The notes beneath the pieces were generated by a model. It saw only the letters and a program-made list of their open reading frames with translations. It made no database searches and was not told the origin of the DNA. Positions 59,478-64,000 of a DNA stretch of 64,000 nucleotides are shown here, in pieces. Within the stretch, counting starts at the first letter, position 1. Each line of letters begins with the position of its first letter. A program made the position numbers and the translations under genes. Source of the DNA: Sanyastnella coralliicola (GTDB lineage Bacteria > Bacteroidota > Bacteroidia > Flavobacteriales_D > Sanyastnellaceae). The stretch lies in contig NZ_CP132543.1 of assembly GCF_030845195.1 (NCBI RefSeq), forward strand, positions 1,009,501 through 1,073,500. The letters run 5' to 3'.

Positions 59478-61243
59478 TGAGAATTACGAAATACATATTC
59501 ATGATCCTCATCTCATCGTTAAGCATTTCCGCGCTAGCGCAGAATGAGAAATTCCAGGTATACGGAGCCGGGAGATTCTACATGCAAAACAGTGAGATTG
59601 GTGGAGATCTGTACCGTCAGACCATTGTAAATGGCGACACCTTGGCGGCAGATACCGTGAACGCGCGTAAAGAAATGACTGGTTATGCGCTATTCGATCT
59701 CGGATTCCAAGTAAACCCAAATCCTTCCACTGAAATCCGAGTACTAACTCGTGTAACAAGCGACCTCGATGGATTTTGGGGAGCTGGTATTGGCTTTGGT
59801 TTCCGTGAACTGTACATCCGTGGTCTAGTCAAAGGAAGGGTGCGCTACCGTGTTGGTGACTTGGATTTGAAGATGACACCGTTCACGCTGTACAACAGTG
59901 ACGCTGACCTTGGTCAACACAGAATGTCAAGTCTTCATGTTTACGAGGACATCATTCAGTACGAACAGTTTTACCGAAACAATCGCTGGCGCCAGCAAGG
60001 GGTTCAGACTGATTTCAAACTGCGTCTTCCTGGAAAAGGAAATACGCTTGGATTCGACATGTTCCTTGCTAAGAATCGCCAAACGGACTTCTTCTTTACA
60101 CCAGATCGTTTGATTGGTGGGGGAAGCATGGTATATGGCCGCAAGGGCTTCGGTGAAATTGGTTACAACTTGGTTGGAATATTTGACGTGGCACAGACAG
60201 CTCAATTCTCAGAAGAGATGAAAGCGACAACGGTGCACACGATCAACGCGAAACTGAAGCCGGTTGAAGACCTCGACCTCATTTTCTACGGAGAAGGAGG
60301 AATGAGCATGTCTCGCTACGAGGAAATCAATGAAGCGCCAGAAGACACTTCTGATGTGTTCTTCCAGTTAGGGGTTCGTCGTAACACAGAAGACAAGCTT
60401 CGTTTCTACGGAGAATACCTATTCGTACGTTCTGGCTTCCGTTCACCAGGAGCACAGAGTCGTCGAATTGTTTCTGGAGCGATGCCACAAGACTTCAGCT
60501 TCCAAGGAAACAATGAAGCACCTCGTACATTCAATGTGTTTGACGTGCTAACGGACGTTGGGTTGTACAACCTGACCATCACTCCTGAACTTCAGCCTTT
60601 CCTTCCAGCTTATAATAACGTGTCGCCGTATGGTGATGCCACACCAAACCGTCAAGGACTTCGTGGTGGTATCGACTACGGAACGGATACAACAGCGATT
60701 CGATCGATAAAAGCGAACCTAGCCTTATTGACAGAGGTGAACGGTGAAGGAACAAGCGAATTCAGAAACTTCACTCGTTTAGACGTAAGCGGACGTTTCG
60801 CATTGAACGAACTCTACGGAGGTAAGAACCGATTGATTGTAGAGTTGGGTGGACGTTATGAAGCAACTTCGCGTGATGCCATTGACGCTCCAGTGGAAGC
60901 GCTAGAAGGTATCGGTGAGGTTGATCTGACAAGCATCTTCCTTGAAGCTGGTATTTCTTTCGAGGTAACTCAAGATCTATTCCTAGAACTAGGCGTGATT
61001 AACTTGAACGCTGAAGGAACGGAGTACATGGCGATGAGAAACGCATTTAGTGAGATTGCTGACTACCAGCAATTAGATATTGATCTGAGTGATCAAACCG
61101 TGTTGGCTGGAATGAAGTACACCTTCAACCAGAATACGCACCTGCTTATTCAAGGACGTTCTTCAACGATTGAATCGGCAGATATTCCGCGTGGAGCTTA
61201 TGACATCCAGCAGTTGGTGGTACTCTTTAATATTTTCTTCTGA
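59477..61243 (+). CDS. outer-membrane beta-barrel protein, unknown family
   Basis: 588 residues. Signal peptide ending ISALA. Strand-rich, with repeated aromatic and charged alternation (RVRYRVGDLDLKMTPFTLY, KLRFYGEYLFVRSGF), a Tyr/Arg-rich interior and a C-terminal VVLFNIFF. No recognised family; a porin-like barrel is the most likely fold. Overlaps the preceding stop by one base (TGATG), so co-translated with 57498. Together the two could take the place usually filled by SusC/SusD. The signal region carries a copy of the 15-bp motif at 59527. Confidence 0.7.
   Translation: MRITKYIFMILISSLSISALAQNEKFQVYGAGRFYMQNSEIGGDLYRQTIVNGDTLAADTVNARKEMTGYALFDLGFQVNPNPSTEIRVLTRVTSDLDGFWGAGIGFGFRELYIRGLVKGRVRYRVGDLDLKMTPFTLYNSDADLGQHRMSSLHVYEDIIQYEQFYRNNRWRQQGVQTDFKLRLPGKGNTLGFDMFLAKNRQTDFFFTPDRLIGGGSMVYGRKGFGEIGYNLVGIFDVAQTAQFSEEMKATTVHTINAKLKPVEDLDLIFYGEGGMSMSRYEEINEAPEDTSDVFFQLGVRRNTEDKLRFYGEYLFVRSGFRSPGAQSRRIVSGAMPQDFSFQGNNEAPRTFNVFDVLTDVGLYNLTITPELQPFLPAYNNVSPYGDATPNRQGLRGGIDYGTDTTAIRSIKANLALLTEVNGEGTSEFRNFTRLDVSGRFALNELYGGKNRLIVELGGRYEATSRDAIDAPVEALEGIGEVDLTSIFLEAGISFEVTQDLFLELGVINLNAEGTEYMAMRNAFSEIADYQQLDIDLSDQTVLAGMKYTFNQNTHLLIQGRSSTIESADIPRGAYDIQQLVVLFNIFF
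59527..59541 (+). repeat. iterated motif, copy 11
   Basis: 14/15 match with N = C, in the signal-peptide codons of the barrel gene 59477, read as S-A-L-A at the cleavage site. Confidence 0.75.
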
Positions 61244-62298
61244 TGAAACGAATTCTATATATCACAATCCTCGCATTCGTCGCTTTTACAGCGTGTCGTA
61301 AAGATGAGATCGAAGGGCCTGAGCTTCAGGATATCTTCGGAGAATTCGAGGTGCTAGAAACATTAAGTTCTGACCGGGAAACGGTTGACTTTGGAGTGGG
61401 AGAGACGGTGAATTTTTCTGCACAACTGACCATTCGTACTGACTGGACGATTACAGTTGAGGGAATGACATCAGGAGCTCGTAAAGAGATCACCGGTCGT
61501 GAGCGCGATGTGACAGGTGAGGTAGCTAACTGGAACGGAAGTATCACTTTTGCGCCATTGTTCTCATCAGAAGAAGCGTTGACCTACATGACCTTCGCTG
61601 ACTACCCTGATACACTCTGGGGAGATACGATTACCATTGCTGGTATTCGTCCTGAACAGTCGATTGACCTCCTACTTGGAGACTTCGAAGAAGCTGCAGG
61701 ATGGGGTACTTTCGCTGAAGCTGCTGCCACTAACGTGCATGTGAATGGTTCGTACTTCGTGCAAGACCCAACCTTTGACACACCTGAATTCATTCAAGTG
61801 TTTGCGGGAGAAGGAAATGGTCACTGGCGAATGACTTACGATAACCAAGGAAGCGTATTCATCTGTGGTATCAACACTACCGCTTCGGCGTCTCAAGATC
61901 TGCCAGCTGGAAGCACCTTTGATTTCCAAACGACAAACCCTGAACACGTGTACATCAACATGCTCGTTCATGGATTCGGCGATGGGAATACGCGGATGTC
62001 GATTGGTCTTCAAGAAGATGATAACCTAGATGGTGAATACGATCGTTTCAACGAAGGAACATACAACACAGAGATTCTGGTTGACTGGAAAGGATGGAAA
62101 GTGGTTTCCATTCCTTTGAGCTCGTTTAACCTGAGTACGGTAGGAGGCTTCGGAAACATTGACGGTACAGGAAACCAAGACGTTGACCGAATCATCAGCA
62201 TCGAATTCCTTCTCCTTTCTGTGGAAGGAACAAGCACCTTCATTGGTTACGGTCTTGATTACGTGAACTTCACTCGATTTACACCTTGGACACCATGA
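61243..62298 (+). CDS. beta-rich lipoprotein, possible surface glycan-binding protein
   Basis: 351 residues. Lipobox AFTAC (Cys about residue 17). An N-terminal Ig-like region (about 30-140, with VDFGVGETVNFSAQLTIRTDW) is followed by a beta-sandwich (about 150-350) ending DYVNFTRF, which resembles CBM-like jelly rolls: WGTFAEAAATNVHVNGSYFV and VYINMLVHGFGDGNTRMSIGLQED. This is the position and lay-out of SusE/SusF-like binding proteins, but no clear homology can be claimed. Overlaps the upstream stop by one base and the next gene by 4 bp. Confidence 0.7.
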   Translation: MKRILYITILAFVAFTACRKDEIEGPELQDIFGEFEVLETLSSDRETVDFGVGETVNFSAQLTIRTDWTITVEGMTSGARKEITGRERDVTGEVANWNGSITFAPLFSSEEALTYMTFADYPDTLWGDTITIAGIRPEQSIDLLLGDFEEAAGWGTFAEAAATNVHVNGSYFVQDPTFDTPEFIQVFAGEGNGHWRMTYDNQGSVFICGINTTASASQDLPAGSTFDFQTTNPEHVYINMLVHGFGDGNTRMSIGLQEDDNLDGEYDRFNEGTYNTEILVDWKGWKVVSIPLSSFNLSTVGGFGNIDGTGNQDVDRIISIEFLLLSVEGTSTFIGYGLDYVNFTRFTPWTP

Positions 62299-63419
62299 GA
62301 AAGCTACCATACATATTGCTAGCACTCTTGTGGATTGGATGTGGAATCACATTCGAGACAATGACCTTGGAAGACCCAAATCTGGTGGGACCGGAAGATG
62401 GAATGCGCTATTTCAAAGCGCCGACTGTCTATAAAGACGCCACAGATAACGTTTGGGGACTAGAGAAGGACGATTGCAAAGACTTCAAGAGTATCAAGAA
62501 AGACGAGCGTGGTACCGTTCTGAAGCTTGAGTGGGCGAAGACTTCTTGTGATTGGGTTGGAATGGGAATTGGTTGGAACAACTGGCAACCTAAAGACCTA
62601 CTCACAATCATGGAGACCGCTGACTTGGTGATGGATATACGCGCAGTAGAAGACAAAACGAATATTCCAATCATCGTTTTCCTTTTGGAAGACTACGGAG
62701 GGGTAATGAGTGCTGCTGTTTCTGGAGGTTACTGTCTTGAAACGTATCCGATTACCGAAGACTGGCAAGAGTTCAGAATGCCAATGAACCGTTTCGATTA
62801 CCAAACCTGTGGTATCGATCTGAGTAACGTGAAGCAACTAGTAATGGAGTGTCAAGGATACGGAAGCGTACTCATTGACAACATTCGAATTGAAGAGCAT
62901 GAAGAACGTTCTGTCAAGAAGAAAGAATTCCCACCACATACCATTGATGCGGATGACCGCATGGTCATTTTCGATGGTTCATTTGATAAGGTATGGGGTC
63001 TAGGTAAGTACGAAAGCCGAGACTTCAACGTCAGAGGAAATACACTTGAGCTTGAGTGGGATGAATGTGATAATTGCCAGTGGCAGCGCATGGGTACCTC
63101 TTGGGCCGGATGGAAAGGAGTGGACTTCACAGAAAAGTATGACGACCTGAAACTAATGGTCGAAGTAGGTGAGAGAAATATGAAAAATGGAGACCTCTTG
63201 ATGGTCATGGAAGCATATAGTTTCGCTCACAAGAAAAAGGCGCTTTCAGCTTACGTAGAGAAAAGCGGAGATGGGAAACAGACGTTCTCAATTCCACTTT
63301 CAGACTTCTCTACTGAAGGAGAATTCTGGAGTCGTATCAAGCAGTTACGATTTGAATTTGAAGGGAAGGGAAGCGTGAATATTCACCGAATTGAGATTGT
63401 CAAGGATGTTACGAACTAA
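62295..63419 (+). CDS. lipoprotein with two CBM11-like beta-sandwich modules
   Basis: 374 residues from the ATG at 62295. Lipobox LWIGC (Cys about residue 16). Two related modules (about 45-205 and 225-370) each hold the strands VWGL, LKLEW or LELEW, a Cys-x-W-(V/Q) step with W(N/A)(N/G)W, and end in SVLIDNIRI or SVNIHRIEI. The W-rich faces suggest binding to flat sugar rings. It probably sits in the outer membrane, holding glycan for the GH3 enzyme encoded next, whose start it overlaps by 14 bp. Confidence 0.78.
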   Translation: MRKLPYILLALLWIGCGITFETMTLEDPNLVGPEDGMRYFKAPTVYKDATDNVWGLEKDDCKDFKSIKKDERGTVLKLEWAKTSCDWVGMGIGWNNWQPKDLLTIMETADLVMDIRAVEDKTNIPIIVFLLEDYGGVMSAAVSGGYCLETYPITEDWQEFRMPMNRFDYQTCGIDLSNVKQLVMECQGYGSVLIDNIRIEEHEERSVKKKEFPPHTIDADDRMVIFDGSFDKVWGLGKYESRDFNVRGNTLELEWDECDNCQWQRMGTSWAGWKGVDFTEKYDDLKLMVEVGERNMKNGDLLMVMEAYSFAHKKKALSAYVEKSGDGKQTFSIPLSDFSTEGEFWSRIKQLRFEFEGKGSVNIHRIEIVKDVTN

Positions 63420-64000
63420 CCAAATACTATTATACATTTTAAGCGTGGCGATCATAGCGTGTTCGCCAGTTGAACAACCAAATGAAAGTAATTCTTCCAC
63501 GAAGGAAAATTCCCAAGTGGAGGAGTTACTCTCTAAGATGACCTTGGAGGAAAAGGTGGGTCAAATGACTCAGCTTACCCTTGATATGATCTTGGAAGGT
63601 GAGCCTTACGCTTCTGTGGAACCGCATCATATTGATGAGCCTAGTCTGCAAGAAGTGATCGTTGACTTGAACGTCGGATCCATCTTGAACTGCGGTGGTC
63701 ACAGCTACCCAAGAGAGTTTTGGTTAGATCTTATGACACGCATCCAAGACAAAGCCAAAGAGACACCGAATCAAATTCCTGTCTTGTACGGTATTGATGC
63801 GATTCACGGAGTAACATACACTGACAACAGCACGCTGATTCCACAACAAATCGGTTTGGCGTGTACATGGGATACTTCCATGGTGAAGTCGCTATCTGAA
63901 ACAGCTGCTTATGAAGTTCGCGCGTCAGGAATTCCTTGGAATTTCTCACCTGTGCTTGACATTGCGCGTGACCCTCGTTGGCCTCGTTTCTGGGAGACTT
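63406..64000 (+). CDS. GH3 beta-glucosidase lipoprotein (truncated by window end)
   Basis: About 198 codons from the ATG at 63406, open to the right edge. Lipoprotein signal (AIIAC, Cys about residue 19). The GH3 N-terminal TIM barrel is recognisable by KMTLEEKVGQMTQ, YGIDAIHGVTYT and the later FSPVLDIARDPRWPRFWET. These are BglX-type motifs; the catalytic Asp lies beyond the edge. It would trim laminari-oligosaccharides or other beta-glucan fragments to glucose at the outer membrane or in the periplasm, downstream of the GH16 enzyme at 49295. Confidence 0.9.
   Translation, partial: MLRTNQILLYILSVAIIACSPVEQPNESNSSTKENSQVEELLSKMTLEEKVGQMTQLTLDMILEGEPYASVEPHHIDEPSLQEVIVDLNVGSILNCGGHSYPREFWLDLMTRIQDKAKETPNQIPVLYGIDAIHGVTYTDNSTLIPQQIGLACTWDTSMVKSLSETAAYEVRASGIPWNFSPVLDIARDPRWPRFWET

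Noticed and set aside
57498-61243. Outer-membrane pair as SusC and SusD
   Set aside because: Both are barrel-like, of 659 and 588 residues, with no TonB plug region, and neither has a SusD-type lipoprotein signal or TPR fold.
1-64000. tRNA or rRNA genes
   Set aside because: No cloverleaf with a T-loop GTTCGA-like core plus acceptor stem, and no rRNA-like stretch, was recognised by eye; a covariance search could still find a small RNA.

Overview
The window comes from a bacterium of the Bacteroidota, most likely a marine Flavobacteriales of the Cryomorphaceae/Schleiferiaceae kind. Three things support this. There are several C-terminal type IX secretion (Por) sorting tails. There are many Bacteroidota-type -7 promoter elements (TAnnTTTG or close variants) just ahead of start codons. 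There are also secreted proteins built from the Cys- and Asp-rich GCTDxxAxNYDPxAxxDDGSC repeat. No rRNA, tRNA, CRISPR array, prophage or insertion sequence was recognised.

Positions 1-37191 are mostly housekeeping and cell-envelope genes in short operons: EttA; a vitamin B12/siderophore-type ABC importer; a voltage-gated K+ channel; an acyl-CoA carboxylase beta subunit; two signalling modules (a STAS-like protein with a PAS histidine kinase and a response regulator at 15708-18151, and an RprXY-like pair at 18774-21019); lipoproteins; XerD; ribosomal protein L31 type B; a RibBA whose RibA half lacks its zinc cysteines; peptide deformylase with an AlkB-like monooxygenase; class II aldolase; and glucose-6-phosphate isomerase. 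Two divergent spacers (2950-3075 and 7171-7352) consist of degenerate 7-bp repeats that stay in phase throughout.

Positions 37267 to the right edge read as one carbohydrate locus, probably for a beta-1,3-glucan such as laminarin. It holds three very large secreted modular proteins (37267, 41917, 45313), an MFS sugar transporter, a GH16 laminarinase-like enzyme, a divergent membrane regulator (sensor propeller, Y_Y_Y domain and LuxR-type HTH in one chain), and an operon of at least seven genes: T9SS glycan-binding-like protein, Na+/solute symporter, two beta-barrel outer-membrane proteins, two lipoproteins and a truncated GH3 glucosidase. No SusC/SusD pair is visible. Four of the secreted proteins end in a single-copy dockerin-like tail with a cysteine at or next to the C-terminus, in place of a T9SS tail.

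Two separate operator-like signals tie the locus together. One is a palindrome AGTGTA-N5-TACACT upstream of pgi, the MFS gene, 41917 (twice) and 45313. The other is a set of direct repeats GATGTAGTG at 11-bp spacing upstream of 45313 and between the regulator and the operon at 54414. A third pattern runs through the whole window: a 15-bp motif, TTCCGCGNTAGCGAA, occurs 11 times with at most one mismatch, always inside genes and in different reading frames.
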